64,000 nucleotides of DNA from Flavicella sediminum (GCF_006381105.1 NZ_VDET01000001.1:1-64000), one strand, 5' to 3'. Counted from the stretch's first letter, positions 8,185-17,792 are shown. The notes: generated by a model from the sequence alone, not told the origin. Numbers and translations: made by a program.

Positions 8185-8490
8185 ATGAAAGGTCTTGTAT
8201 CAATACTATGTATTGCGTTTTTTTCAATAACCTGCGTTTCTGCTCAAAGTAAAAACGGCTTAAAAGGGCCAGCCGCTAAAAACTACAAACCTTGGAAGGA
8301 TAAAAATAAATCAAGTTTGGTTTTGGTGACTCAAAACACAAAACAGTTAAAAGGGCCTGAGGCTAAAAACTATAAACCATGGAAAGACAATTCCGCTAAA
8401 GAATCGGAAGCGTATGTGGTGGCATTGGATACTAAGAAAAGAAACTTAAGAAGTCCGGAAGCCAAAAATTACAAGCCGTGGAAAAAGTAA
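8185..8490 (+). CDS. small secreted protein with three GPEAKNYKPWK repeats
   Basis: A 101-aa protein with a cleavable signal peptide (about 1-21, ending CVSAQ). The mature part contains three copies of a motif close to LKGPEAKNYKPWK (residues about 26-38, 52-64 and 88-100), separated by variable Ser/Thr/Lys-rich linkers of roughly 13 and 23 residues. It is strongly basic and has no cysteine in the mature part. I do not recognise a characterised family. It is expected in the periplasm or on the surface. It follows the two-component pair and precedes a strong bidirectional terminator, so its transcription unit ends here. Confidence 0.75.
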   Translation: MKGLVSILCIAFFSITCVSAQSKNGLKGPAAKNYKPWKDKNKSSLVLVTQNTKQLKGPEAKNYKPWKDNSAKESEAYVVALDTKKRNLRSPEAKNYKPWKK

Positions 8491-8530
8491 ATGTATTAGT
8501 TGGTTGTGGTATCGTATAGTAGATACATAA

Positions 8531-8562
8531 AAAAAGCGTTCAAGGAAACTTGAACGCTTTTT
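8531..8562 (+). terminator. bidirectional terminator between the repeat-peptide gene and glutamine synthetase
   Basis: A 14-bp perfect stem (8531-8544 with 8549-8562) closes a GAAA loop. It has A runs on the left and T runs on the right, so it can stop transcripts from both sides of this convergent gene pair. Confidence 0.92.
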
Positions 8563-8582
8563 ACTTTTATACTTGTGAAAAA

Positions 8583-9599
8583 TTATTTAACTGGTTTCAC
8601 AGTTTTTATAATTCTTGCAGCAATTTTGTATGGGTCTCCGTTTGAAGATGGACGACGGTCTTCTAACCATCCTTTGTATCCTTTTTCTACAGCGATAATT
8701 GGAATACGGATTGAAGCACCTCTATCTGAAACTCCCCAAGAGAAATCACTAATATGAGCAGTTTCATGCTTACCAGTTAAACGTTGTTCGTTGTGTTCAC
8801 CATAAACATCCATATGTTCTTTTACTACTGGACGGAAAGCTTCACAAATTTCAGCATATTTCTCAGCAGAACCACAAGTTCTTAAAATTGAGTTAGAGAA
8901 GTTTGCATGCATTCCTGATCCATTCCAATCAGTATCTCCTAATGGTTTAGGGTGGTACTCAATGTACATACCTCTGCCTTCAGTTAAACGATCTAATAAA
9001 TATCTAGCAATCCAGATTTCATCTCCTGCTTTTTTAGCTCCTTTTGCAAACAATTGGAATTCCCATTGTCCAGAGGCAACCTCTTGGTTGATTCCTTCAA
9101 AGTTCAATCCAGCGTCAATACATAAGTCAGCATGCTCTTCAACGATATCACGACCATGAGTATATCTTCCTCCAACAGAACAGTAGTACATTCCTTGTGG
9201 AGCTGGGTAACCACCTCTAGGGAATCCTAATGGTAAATCAGTGTCAGAATCCATGATGAAGTATTCTTGCTCAAATCCAAACCAGAAATCATTGTCATCA
9301 TCTTCAATTGTAGCACGTCCGTTAGATTCATGTGCAGTTCCATCAGCGTTCAATACTTCAGTCATTACTAAATAACCATTGATACGAGCTGGATCTGGAT
9401 AAATTGCAACTGGTTTTAAAATACAGTCAGATGCTCCTCCAGAAGCTTGTTGCGTAGATGAACCATCAAAAGACCAGTTGTCTAATTCTTCAATTGTTCC
9501 TTGAAAGTTTTCGTGCTCTTCTACTTTAGTTTTACTTCTAAGGTTTTGAGTTGGAAAGTAACCATCCAACCAAATGTACTCTAATTTAATTTTAGCCAT
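8583..9599 (-). CDS. glnII: glutamine synthetase, type II-like (beta-Grasp/catalytic)
   Basis: ATP-dependent ligation of ammonia to glutamate in the cytoplasm. At 338 aa it has the short eukaryotic/GSII-like form rather than the ~470-aa GSI or ~730-aa GSIII. The beta-Grasp part has WSFDGSSTQQASG (about 42-54). The metal/glutamate site motif WFGFEQEYF lies near 107-115, and the NGSGMHANFSN and NEQRLTGKHETA motifs follow, as does SDRGASIRIP for nucleotide/glutamate binding. It is preceded by a consensus promoter and a pair of TACGTA palindromes. It is convergent with the repeat-peptide gene and they share a terminator. Confidence 0.93.
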   Translation of the reverse strand: MAKIKLEYIWLDGYFPTQNLRSKTKVEEHENFQGTIEELDNWSFDGSSTQQASGGASDCILKPVAIYPDPARINGYLVMTEVLNADGTAHESNGRATIEDDDNDFWFGFEQEYFIMDSDTDLPLGFPRGGYPAPQGMYYCSVGGRYTHGRDIVEEHADLCIDAGLNFEGINQEVASGQWEFQLFAKGAKKAGDEIWIARYLLDRLTEGRGMYIEYHPKPLGDTDWNGSGMHANFSNSILRTCGSAEKYAEICEAFRPVVKEHMDVYGEHNEQRLTGKHETAHISDFSWGVSDRGASIRIPIIAVEKGYKGWLEDRRPSSNGDPYKIAARIIKTVKPVK

Positions 9600-9644
9600 A
9601 ATTCTCTAATAATGTTATTAAATATGTTTTCTCGATTTCTGAAG

Positions 9645-9673
9645 CAAATATAGGGTTAATTTTTAGATGACAA
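9645..9673 (-). promoter_or_regulatory. promoter of glutamine synthetase
   Basis: On the minus strand TTG (9671-9673), 18 bases, TATATTTG (9645-9652); a close match to the Bacteroidota vegetative consensus. It lies 46 bases upstream of the start codon. Confidence 0.8.
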
Positions 9674-9682
9674 TAGTAATTT

Positions 9683-9698
9683 TACGTAAATATACGTA
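9683..9698. promoter_or_regulatory. paired TACGTA palindromes upstream of the glutamine synthetase promoter
   Basis: Two exact TACGTA palindromes (9683-9688 and 9693-9698) begin 10 bases apart, about one helical turn. They lie 10 bases upstream of the -33 box of glutamine synthetase. The position suits a transcription activator site. The other side of this divergent region leads to purM. Confidence 0.4.
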
Positions 9699-9817
9699 GA
9701 AATACATTTTTTCCTAACTATTCAATAATTTCAGTAAAAAATTTAAGATATCATATTTATCCTTTCAAATATTTACGTTTTTTAAAATGAAATTTACAAA
9801 TCAAAAGTTTGTTTTTT

Positions 9818-9851
9818 TTGTAATAAAACCGTTTCAATTTAATTAACTTTG
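9818..9851 (+). promoter_or_regulatory. promoter of purM
   Basis: TTG (9818-9820), 23 bases, TAACTTTG (9844-9851), 26 bases before the ATG. It matches the Bacteroidota consensus at the upper limit of spacing. Confidence 0.75.
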
Positions 9852-9877
9852 CATTTTTCAAAAGTAAACGTATCCAT

Positions 9878-11056
9878 ATGAGTTCAGAAGTAAGTAAAAG
9901 ATACAGTCAACGTGGAGTTTCAGCTTCCAAGGAAGATGTACACAACGCAATTAAAAATGTAGACAAGGGATTGTTCCCGCAAGCATTTTGTAAAATAGTA
10001 CCAGACTACCTAACAGGAGATGAGGATTATTGTTTGATAATGCATGCTGATGGAGCAGGTACAAAATCTTCTTTGGCTTATATGTACTGGAAAGAAACAG
10101 GAGATATTTCTGTTTGGAAAGGTATTGCTCAAGATGCTTTGATCATGAATATTGACGATCTTTTATGTGTTGGAGCTACAGATAATATCATGCTGTCTTC
10201 TACCATAGGAAGAAATAAAAATTTAATTCCAGGAGAAGTTCTTTCGGCGATTATTAATGGTACTGAAGAATTGTTACAAGACTTAAAAGGTTTTGGTGTT
10301 GAGATTCATTCAACGGGTGGTGAAACTGCTGATGTTGGTGATTTGGTTCGAACAATTATTGTAGATTCTACCGTAACGGCAAGAATGAAAAGATCCGATG
10401 TTGTTAATAATGCTAATATAAAAGCAGGAGATGTAATTGTTGGATTGGAATCTTTTGGTCAGGCAACTTATGAAACTTCTTATAATGGAGGAATGGGGTC
10501 AAATGGATTGACTTCTGCGCGTCATGATGTTTTTGATAAATATTTAGCAACTAAATATCCAGAAAGTTTTGATGCAGCTGTTCCAGAAGACTTAGTGTAT
10601 TCGGGAAAAGTGAAATTAACGGATGCCGTTGAAAATTCTCCTATTGACGCGGGGCAGTTGGTTTTATCGCCAACAAGAACATATGCTCCTATTATAAAGG
10701 AAATCCTAAATAAGTTTTCAGCGCAAGAGATCCATGGAATGGTGCACTGTAGTGGTGGGGCACAAACCAAAATTTTACATTTTGTAAAAGATTTACATAT
10801 TATTAAGGACAATATGTTTGAGGTACCGCCATTATTTAAATTGATTCAAGAACAGTCTGGAACAGATTGGAAAGAAATGTATCAGGTGTTTAATATGGGC
10901 CATAGAATGGAAATTTATGTACCTGCAGAAATAGCTGAAGCTATTATTTCAATTTCTAAATCGTACAATGTAAACGCACAAATTGTGGGTAGAGTAGAGG
11001 ATGCCCCAGCAAATAAATTGACAATTAATAGTGAGTTCGGAGAATTTATTTACTAG
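9878..11056 (+). CDS. purM: phosphoribosylformylglycinamidine cyclo-ligase (AIR synthetase)
   Basis: Catalyses ATP-dependent ring closure of formylglycinamidine ribonucleotide to aminoimidazole ribonucleotide, the fifth step of purine synthesis, in the cytoplasm. The 392-aa protein has the PurM-like N-terminal half with HADGAGTKSS and the conserved DALIMNIDDLLCVGAT, then the FGVEIHSTGGETADVGDLV segment. The C-terminal half has VHCSGGAQTKIL and FNMGHRMEIYVP. It is longer than the ~345-aa enterobacterial enzyme, as usual for the Bacteroidota form. It stands alone with its own promoter and terminator. Confidence 0.93.
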   Translation: MSSEVSKRYSQRGVSASKEDVHNAIKNVDKGLFPQAFCKIVPDYLTGDEDYCLIMHADGAGTKSSLAYMYWKETGDISVWKGIAQDALIMNIDDLLCVGATDNIMLSSTIGRNKNLIPGEVLSAIINGTEELLQDLKGFGVEIHSTGGETADVGDLVRTIIVDSTVTARMKRSDVVNNANIKAGDVIVGLESFGQATYETSYNGGMGSNGLTSARHDVFDKYLATKYPESFDAAVPEDLVYSGKVKLTDAVENSPIDAGQLVLSPTRTYAPIIKEILNKFSAQEIHGMVHCSGGAQTKILHFVKDLHIIKDNMFEVPPLFKLIQEQSGTDWKEMYQVFNMGHRMEIYVPAEIAEAIISISKSYNVNAQIVGRVEDAPANKLTINSEFGEFIY

Positions 11057-11083
11057 AAATCACGTTATTATAATAGAACTAGA

Positions 11084-11108
11084 AGCACCCAATTGGGTGC
11101 TTTTTTTT
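11084..11108 (+). terminator. terminator of purM
   Basis: AGCACCC-aatt-GGGTGCT (11084-11101) followed by seven more T residues, 27 bases after the stop codon. Confidence 0.93.
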
Positions 11109-11308
11109 GTCTCTATTTTAAGAAATATGGATTTTATAGACGGATGAAAGTCAGCATTCATTTATTGGCTTGCCAATAACTAGACATGAACTAGACATTG
11201 GTTTGGAACTGATAAATATCATAATCTTTAGGGGCTTGTGTTCGTTGCTTTGAGGTAAGTTTATTCTATGAAACTACTTAAAAAGCAAAACAATAAATTA
11301 TAAAACGT

Positions 11309-13858
11309 ATGAAACGATCACTAAAAATAACAACAATTCTGTTGTTTGCTTTTTGTTTTATCCAAAAGGGATTTGCACAACCGAATACGACATTTTCACA
11401 TGAAGAAAGTGAGCAATCTGTTCGAGATTTTAGTGGAATGAAATGGAGTATGAAAATGATGCTGCCAGGAGAAGGGGTAAAACGAGGCTTGCATAAATTA
11501 CCTCCGGAAGATATTGAAACTTTAGTTTGGAATGCGGCAGAAATCCCCGGAGATGTGTATACAGATTTATGGAAAGTAGGTGTAATAGAGGATCCTTATT
11601 TTGGAAGAAACAGCGTTAAGGCACAATGGGTACAACAATACGAATGGTGGTACGCATATCAGTTTAGGGTAACTGAAGGAATTGAAGACCAGGTGGTCGA
11701 TATTAAATTTGAAGGTGTAGATTACAGTTGTGAAGTTTGGTTAAATGGTCATTATTTAGGAAAGCATGAAGGGGCATTTTCTGGTTTTTCGTTTCCAGTA
11801 AATGAATATTTAAGAATTCATAAACATGATTATTTAAAAGGTCAGAACATGCTTGTTGTAAAATTGGACCCTGCTCCTCAGGTAAATGCATTTGTGGCGG
11901 GTAAGAAAACGCCATGGTTCGGTGATTATTGGAGAGACTTAGCTCCAATGGGGATTTATCGTCCAGTTAAAATGGTGCGCACAGGAAAGGTTCGTTTTAA
12001 TGATGTGTATGCAAATACAAGTCTTTATAAAGATGGTTCTGCGGATGTGAATCTTGAATTTACTTTAGAGAATACCAGCCCAGAAGCTCGTGAGATGGAG
12101 GTAATGGTTTCGTTAGAGGGTAAGAACTTTGAGATGAAACCGATGGAGCTTTCTTTTTCTAAAGTAGTGCAACCGGGTTTGCATAAACTTGAAAAGAAAA
12201 TTCACATAAGTAGCCCGAAGTTATGGTGGCCATGGGATTTAGGTGCGCCAAATTTATATACCGCTAAAATTTCTTTAAAACAAGCAGGGGTAAATCATGA
12301 TGTAAACGAAACTACTTTCGGAATTCGTGAAGTTACGTCAAAATGGAATCCTGGCTTTGTTAAGAATGTAGATGTAAGTTTTCCAAGATCTACGTATATC
12401 AATGGTAAATTTCACTTTATTCGTTCAGCCTGTTGGGGAGGTCCTGTAGATATTTTTACGGGGCGAACAAATAAGCAAGAGTATTTTGAATTGATTCGTT
12501 TAGCCAAGGAAATGAATTTGAACAACATTCGTATTTTCGGATGGCATCCTCCTGAAATACCTGAGTTTTATCAATATGCGGATGAAATGGGAATGACGAT
12601 ATGGCAAGATATGATTCCTTTGGGAACAGGGAATATTCCTATGGATGAAGAAAATATTTCTGAAATATTTAATGAAGGTGTTAAGGTTATAAAGGAACGT
12701 AGAAATCATCCGTCTTTAATTATGATGGAAGGCGGAGAAGAAATGATGTTTAGAACTCGTGATCCTAAGGCGGGAAGAAAATTTTTGGAAAGACTTGGTG
12801 ATTCCTTACAGCATTATGCAAATTTACCTTTTGTGCCAGATTCACCTATGACCGATCATGTTGCGCAAGAGGCGGGTTTTAAACCTAAAGAAGCGGTACA
12901 CGCCTTGCGTTATTTTTATGATATGGGGCAATGGCTGCATGAAGATTGGTATCAAACCAAAGCAAGTGGGTATCCTATTGTTCCTGAATTTGCAATCACT
13001 TCGGTTCCATCGGTAGAAAGTTTGAAAAAGTTTATTCCAAAAGATGAAATGTGGCCTCCTGGGCTAAGTTGGGGGCATCATTGGGCAGATTTAACACGAT
13101 TACGTATGCAAAATTGGGATGTGTTTGGAGATGAAATGAAAGGGTCTTTAGAAGAGTTTGTGAATGCTACACAAGACGCGCAAGGAATTATTTTTCAAAA
13201 CGGAATTGAGTACTTTCGAAGAGCTAAACCTCATTTAAGTGCCATAGCTTTGTGCCATTATATTACATATTGGCCGGATATGAAATGGGGAATTGTAGAT
13301 AATTACCAAAAACCAAAACGCTCGTATTATTTTGTTCAAAAGGCATTTCAACCCTTGTTAATCAATTTTGAATTTACCAAAAGAAGATGGCATAAAAATG
13401 AGCCTTTTGTTGGAAATATTTGGGTTATTAATGATTTTTATAAATTGTATGAAAATTGTAAAGTAAACTTTGTTATTAAAAATGATAAAGGGAGAGTGGT
13501 TTCGAAAAAAACATTTAAGATCTCTAAAGTTCAAGAAAATAGCGCTGAGAATTTCTTTGCAATTGAAGAAACTGTATTGAAAAAAGTAAAGAAGAAGTTT
13601 TATTTAGAATTGGAACTTTTAGACAAGCAAGGAAAGGAAATATCTCATAATAATTATTTCTTTTTGATAGGAGATCAAGAAGCTGCCACAAAACATTTTA
13701 GAGCGTGGAAGCAAAAGCGATTAAAAGCAGAAAATGGAAATGGACATGGTGGGTATGGTACTTACTATTTTTACTTTGATGAAATGACAAGAGAAAATGG
13801 GAAAGATTATGAAAGTGGAGTTCAAATACCTAGAGCTAAGGGCTTTGAAGTGAAATAA
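11309..13858 (+). CDS. GH2-family beta-mannosidase-like glycoside hydrolase
   Basis: An exported glycosidase of 849 aa: signal peptide (about 1-23, ending GFAQ), galactose-binding-like N-terminal domain (about 45-230; EVWLNGHYLGKHEGAF), immunoglobulin-like sandwich, then a TIM barrel (about 360-680). The two catalytic glutamates of GH2 are in place: the acid/base in MMEGGEE (about 471-477) and the nucleophile in VPEFA (residue 560). HEDWYQT and the WGHHWADL region fit the beta-mannosidase subgroup. Predicted to remove beta-linked mannose or a related residue in the periplasm. The gene is not within a PUL; purM and prfA are its neighbours. Substrate not determinable here. Confidence 0.82.
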   Translation: MKRSLKITTILLFAFCFIQKGFAQPNTTFSHEESEQSVRDFSGMKWSMKMMLPGEGVKRGLHKLPPEDIETLVWNAAEIPGDVYTDLWKVGVIEDPYFGRNSVKAQWVQQYEWWYAYQFRVTEGIEDQVVDIKFEGVDYSCEVWLNGHYLGKHEGAFSGFSFPVNEYLRIHKHDYLKGQNMLVVKLDPAPQVNAFVAGKKTPWFGDYWRDLAPMGIYRPVKMVRTGKVRFNDVYANTSLYKDGSADVNLEFTLENTSPEAREMEVMVSLEGKNFEMKPMELSFSKVVQPGLHKLEKKIHISSPKLWWPWDLGAPNLYTAKISLKQAGVNHDVNETTFGIREVTSKWNPGFVKNVDVSFPRSTYINGKFHFIRSACWGGPVDIFTGRTNKQEYFELIRLAKEMNLNNIRIFGWHPPEIPEFYQYADEMGMTIWQDMIPLGTGNIPMDEENISEIFNEGVKVIKERRNHPSLIMMEGGEEMMFRTRDPKAGRKFLERLGDSLQHYANLPFVPDSPMTDHVAQEAGFKPKEAVHALRYFYDMGQWLHEDWYQTKASGYPIVPEFAITSVPSVESLKKFIPKDEMWPPGLSWGHHWADLTRLRMQNWDVFGDEMKGSLEEFVNATQDAQGIIFQNGIEYFRRAKPHLSAIALCHYITYWPDMKWGIVDNYQKPKRSYYFVQKAFQPLLINFEFTKRRWHKNEPFVGNIWVINDFYKLYENCKVNFVIKNDKGRVVSKKTFKISKVQENSAENFFAIEETVLKKVKKKFYLELELLDKQGKEISHNNYFFLIGDQEAATKHFRAWKQKRLKAENGNGHGGYGTYYFYFDEMTRENGKDYESGVQIPRAKGFEVK

Positions 13859-13930
13859 ACAATCGGAAAGAATAGAGCTTTAAAATAATAAAAAATCGTA
13901 AATTTGCCTTTCTTAAGCAAAGGACAAAAA

Positions 13931-15007
13931 ATGTTAGATAAACTAAGAATATTTAAGCAGCGTTACGATGAAGTATCAGATTTGATCATTCAACCTGATA
14001 TTATCATGGATCAAAAACGTTATGTGAAATTAAATAAGGAATATAAGGATTTAGGGCAAATTGTTGCAAAAGCGAAGGAATACGAAGCTGTTTTGACCAA
14101 TATTGCAGAAGCTAAAGAAATTATTTCTGATGGGTCAGATGCCGAAATGGTAGAAATGGCTAAGATGGAATTGGAGGAAGGAAATGGTCAGATTCCTAAA
14201 TTGGAAGATGAAATAAAATTCATGTTGATTCCTAGAGATCCTGAAGATGCAAAAAATGTAATTGTTGAAATTAGAGCCGGTACAGGTGGTGATGAAGCAA
14301 GTATTTTTGCAGGAGATTTGTATAGAATGTATACAAAGTTCTGTTCTGATAAAGGATGGAGAACGGAAGTGGAAGATATTAGTGAAGGAACTTCAGGTGG
14401 ATTTAAAGAGATTATTTTCAGTATTTCTGGTAACGATGTGTATGGAGATATGAAGTTTGAATCGGGAGTACATCGAGTACAACGTGTACCGCAAACTGAA
14501 ACCCAAGGACGTGTACATACCTCTGCAGCTACTGTAATGGTATTGCCGGAAGCTGAAGAGTTTGATATCGATATGAAACAAAGTGATATTCGTGTTGATT
14601 ATTTTTGTTCTTCAGGACCAGGTGGTCAGTCTGTAAATACGACCTATTCTGCCGTTCGATTGACGCACGTTCCTTCTGGATTGGTGGCGCAATGTCAAGA
14701 TCAAAAATCACAACATAAGAATAAAGACAAGGCAATGAAAGTATTGCGTTCTCGTTTGTATGAGCAAGAATTAGAGAAAAAATTGGCTGCAGATTCTTTA
14801 AAAAGAAATTCTTTAGTAGCCAGTGGAGATCGTTCTGCAAAAATTAGAACTTACAATTATCCGCAAGGACGTGTAACCGAACACAGAATTGGCTTGACCT
14901 TGTATGACTTGTCGAATGTAATTAATGGAGATATCCATAAAATTGTAGAAGAGCTAAAATTAGCTGAGAATACTGAGAAATTAAAAGAATTGGGTGAAGC
15001 ATTGTAA
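13931..15007 (+). CDS. prfA: peptide chain release factor 1
   Basis: Recognises UAA and UAG stop codons and triggers peptide release. The 358-aa protein has the GGQ motif at 231-233 ([12 protein letters not shown]) and the stop-codon-reading PxT tripeptide as PQT at 187-189 ([17 protein letters not shown]). The open frame runs upstream to 13904, but the ATG at 13931 starts with [15 protein letters not shown], the normal RF1 N-terminus, and has AAAGGA just upstream. A strong terminator follows. Confidence 0.96.
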   Translation: MLDKLRIFKQRYDEVSDLIIQPDIIMDQKRYVKLNKEYKDLGQIVAKAKEYEAVLTNIAEAKEIISDGSDAEMVEMAKMELEEGNGQIPKLEDEIKFMLIPRDPEDAKNVIVEIRAGTGGDEASIFAGDLYRMYTKFCSDKGWRTEVEDISEGTSGGFKEIIFSISGNDVYGDMKFESGVHRVQRVPQTETQGRVHTSAATVMVLPEAEEFDIDMKQSDIRVDYFCSSGPGGQSVNTTYSAVRLTHVPSGLVAQCQDQKSQHKNKDKAMKVLRSRLYEQELEKKLAADSLKRNSLVASGDRSAKIRTYNYPQGRVTEHRIGLTLYDLSNVINGDIHKIVEELKLAENTEKLKELGEAL

Positions 15008-15032
15008 ATAATTCACTTTCTTATAAAATGTT

Positions 15033-15067
15033 AAAAGCGATTAGAAATTTATTTTCTAATCGCTTTT
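15033..15067 (+). terminator. terminator of prfA
   Basis: A 15-bp stem (15033-15047 with 15053-15067) with a 5-base loop. It has A runs before and T runs after, and begins 25 bases after the stop codon. Confidence 0.93.
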
Positions 15068-15256
15068 TAACTTTGTTAACCAAAAACTTTGTTCATAATC
15101 GAAACAACTTAAAAGGGGTAGAGTCGAGTCTCTTATGACACTAACATTTAATATGATACTCAAATATACATTCTTATAAGCTTGTATACAATACTCATTA
15201 ATCATGAAATATAATTCTCCCTATTTATAGGGAGGGGAGTTTTTTTAATCAACACA

Positions 15257-15277
15257 GTACTATGTGTTGCATAGTAC
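15257..15277 (+). promoter_or_regulatory. inverted repeat overlapping a -33 box, candidate operator
   Basis: GTACTATG (15257-15264) and CATAGTAC (15270-15277) are perfect inverted arms around a 5-base centre. The centre plus right arm cover the -33 TTG (15267-15269) of the promoter for the broken TonB-dependent receptor. This is where a dimeric repressor would block RNA polymerase. No regulator gene is adjacent. A GC-rich inverted repeat at 15217-15234 (CTCCCTAT/ATAGGGAG) lies just upstream, before a T run. Confidence 0.5.
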
Positions 15278-15296
15278 CGTATTAGTTGTATCTTTG
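15267..15296 (+). promoter_or_regulatory. promoter of the broken TonB-dependent receptor gene
   Basis: TTG (15267-15269), 19 bases, TATCTTTG (15289-15296), 52 bases before the start codon. A good match to the Bacteroidota consensus. Its survival suggests the inactivating stop codon downstream is recent. Confidence 0.75.
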
Positions 15297-15348
15297 TCGG
15301 GTAGAAATTAATTTTAGTAAATTGTTGCTTAAAAAAAATGTACCAACC

Positions 15349-17754
15349 ATGAAAAGAATACTATTGTTTGCCGTACTTCTGTTTTCACTGAGCGTGAATG
15401 CAAATGAGTTGAATTTAAATACCGCTCGACTAGGGATTATAACAGGGAGAGTTTTAGACGATGAGACGAAAAGTCCATTGCCCTATGTAAGTATTATTGT
15501 AAAACATGTAGATGGAACAATAACAGGTGGAGTTACCGATGATGATGGGAACTTTACGGTTAAGGGCATAGCTTTCGGGAAGAATTCGGTTGAAATTAGT
15601 TTTATCGGTTACAAAAGCATTGTAAAATCCATATCATTAACAGATGAAAAACCAATGATAAAATTGGCAACACTGTATTTAAAGGAGTCTTCTAATACTT
15701 TGGATGAAGTTACGGTGATTGCAGAAACATCAACGGTAGAACAAAAGATAGACCGGAAAGTAATCAATGTAGGAAAGGATTTGACTTCGGCTGGCACAAC
15801 AGCATCTGAGTTGTTAAACAATGTACAATCTGTTTCTGTAGATAGTCAGACAGGCGCAATCAGTTTGCGTGGTAATGAAAACGTTCGAGTGCTTATTGAT
15901 GGAAAGCCATCAAACATGAATGCAGGAGAGTTGTTGAAACAAATTCCTTCTACTTCAATAAAAAGTGTTGAACTCATTACCAATCCTTCTGCAAAATACA
16001 ATCCGGAAGGAATGAGTGGAATTATTAATATTGTGTTGCATAAAAATGCGAATATTGGTTTTAATGGTTCTGTAATTGCAGGTGTTGTTAGAGGATTGAA
16101 TTCTCGTTACAACGGTTCTTTGGATATGAATTTTAAAAAGGGAAAGGTCAACTTTTTTACAAATTATGGGTACAAAACAGGGAAAAGTGATAACTATGGT
16201 ATGGTTGACAGAAAAGATGGAAGTTTTTTACAAGACTTTACTTTTGATGACGATCGTACTTCACATTTATTAAAGTTTGGTGCAGATTATTATATCAATG
16301 ATAAAAATACATTTTCAGTATATACCATTCAAAATAATTCAGACAACTATGCTACTGGGCGGACAATTATTACCAATGATTTGGGAGCTATAGAAAATAA
16401 TAGTCCAACTACAAGTGCTGTTGACAATACTTCTGAAACTTACAATTTTAATTATACGCTAGATTTTAATAAAGAAGGTGAGCGACTAGAATTAGAAGCA
16501 AATATTTCAACAAATAAAAACCCTGAAGTAGCCAGTTTTAAAGATGAAATAAATTCAGATGACCAAAATTTAAATTATCAAGATGAGATTAAAAATACAC
16601 GGACAAATAAATTGTACAATTTAGATTATACCAATCCAATTAGTAAAACTGCAAAACTAGAGTTGGGTTTAGAGGCTCGTTTTAATGAGAGTTCCAATGA
16701 TAGAAAAACAACACAAGAAGATGTGGAAAATTCTAATTTTGAATACAATCGAACTATCTATTCTGCTTATGTCAATTACAATCAGCAAATAGATAAAGTT
16801 TCTATGCAGTTGGGTGCTAGATTGGAGCAATATGAGGTAGAAGGAGATTTTACTTCCGGAACGACGAATGAGCCGTATACAGATGAAATATTTACCGTAT
16901 ATCCTTCAGTGTTTGTAACCTATGCTGCAAACGAGAAAAATCAATTTCAATGGAGTTATAGTAGAAGAGTAGATAGACCTTCCTTAGAGCAGGTTAACCC
17001 AATTAGGCAGTGGAGTACACCGCAAATTACTTCTATTGGAAATCCTGAATTAGAGCCGCAGTTTACCAATTCTTTTGAATTTAATTATACCAAAAACATA
17101 AACAAAGGATCTATTACGTTTGGTACTTTTTATAGAGAGGTAAATGCTAATATTTCTCGTATATTAAATGTAGATGCAATTAATAAAGAGAAAATTGAAT
17201 TGTCTTACGCTAACTTACCTAAAAGCGATCGGTATGGAGTGGAATTGTCTTTGAATTATGCTTTGCGTAATTGGTGGAGAATTAATGCCAGTACGGATTT
17301 GTATGTTCAAAAAGAAAATGGAATTTCAGCCATTAAAAATAATGCTGATGAATTTGAGTAGCAACCAGTCACGGCGACAAACAATGCGTTTAATGTAAGA
17401 ATTAACAATAGTATTTCTGCAACTAAAAAATTACGTTTTCAGTTGTTTGGAATGTATAGAGGTGGAGCTAACGGAATTCAATTTAAGGTAGATCCAATGT
17501 GGATGGTAAATTCAGGAGCAAGTTATACCGTGTTAAACGGAAAAGGAACCCTAAGTTTTAGAGTGAATGATATTTTCAAATCAATGAGATTTAAATTTGA
17601 TACTGAGCGACCTATTCCTCAATTAGGACAGTTTAATTGGGAAAGTAGAACGGCTTATTTAAGTTTTATGTATCAATTTGGAGGTGGTAAAAATAAAGCA
17701 AAACAACGAAAAAGAAGAGACTCCAATGAGACTCAAGGTGGAGGTTTTATATAA
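15349..17754 (+). pseudogene. outer-membrane beta-barrel/TonB-dependent receptor family protein, interrupted by an in-frame amber codon
   Basis: One reading frame from 15349 to 17754 (802 codons) is broken by a single TAG at 17359-17361 (DEFE-stop-QPVTATNN). There is no frameshift, and both sides are in the same frame and belong to one protein. The first part has a signal peptide (MKRILLFAVLLFSLSVNANE), a carboxypeptidase-regulatory-like domain (GRVLDDETKSPLPYVSI), a plug (LRGNENVRVLIDGKPSNM) and most of the barrel. The last 130 codons encode the final strands and a C-terminus typical of this family (FMYQFGGGKNK...GGGFI). Loss of the last strands removes the signal for outer-membrane insertion, so the truncated product should be non-functional unless the stop is read through or is a sequence error. 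The ORF opens at 15286, but the ATG at 15349 gives the signal peptide. Confidence 0.85.
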
Positions 17755-17760
17755 ATTAAA

Positions 17761-17792
17761 AAAAGGCATCTAAATTTATTTAGATGCCTTTT
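17761..17792 (+). terminator. bidirectional terminator between the broken receptor gene and uvrB
   Basis: AAAAGGCATCTAAAT (17761-17775) pairs with ATTTAGATGCCTTTT (17778-17792); A and T runs on both sides. It starts 7 bases past the receptor stop and could serve both convergent genes. Confidence 0.88.

Noticed and set aside
8575-8757. 60-codon plus-strand frame over the end of glutamine synthetase
   Set aside because: Lies antisense to a clear GS coding region, with no ribosome site or family resemblance.
13904-13930. N-terminal extension of release factor 1
   Set aside because: Nine extra residues unlike other RF1 proteins; the ATG at 13931 has a better upstream purine stretch.
17359-17361. 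TAG read as pyrrolysine or another recoded amino acid
   Set aside because: No pyl genes are seen, an RF1 that reads UAG is encoded next door, and this phylum is not known to recode UAG.
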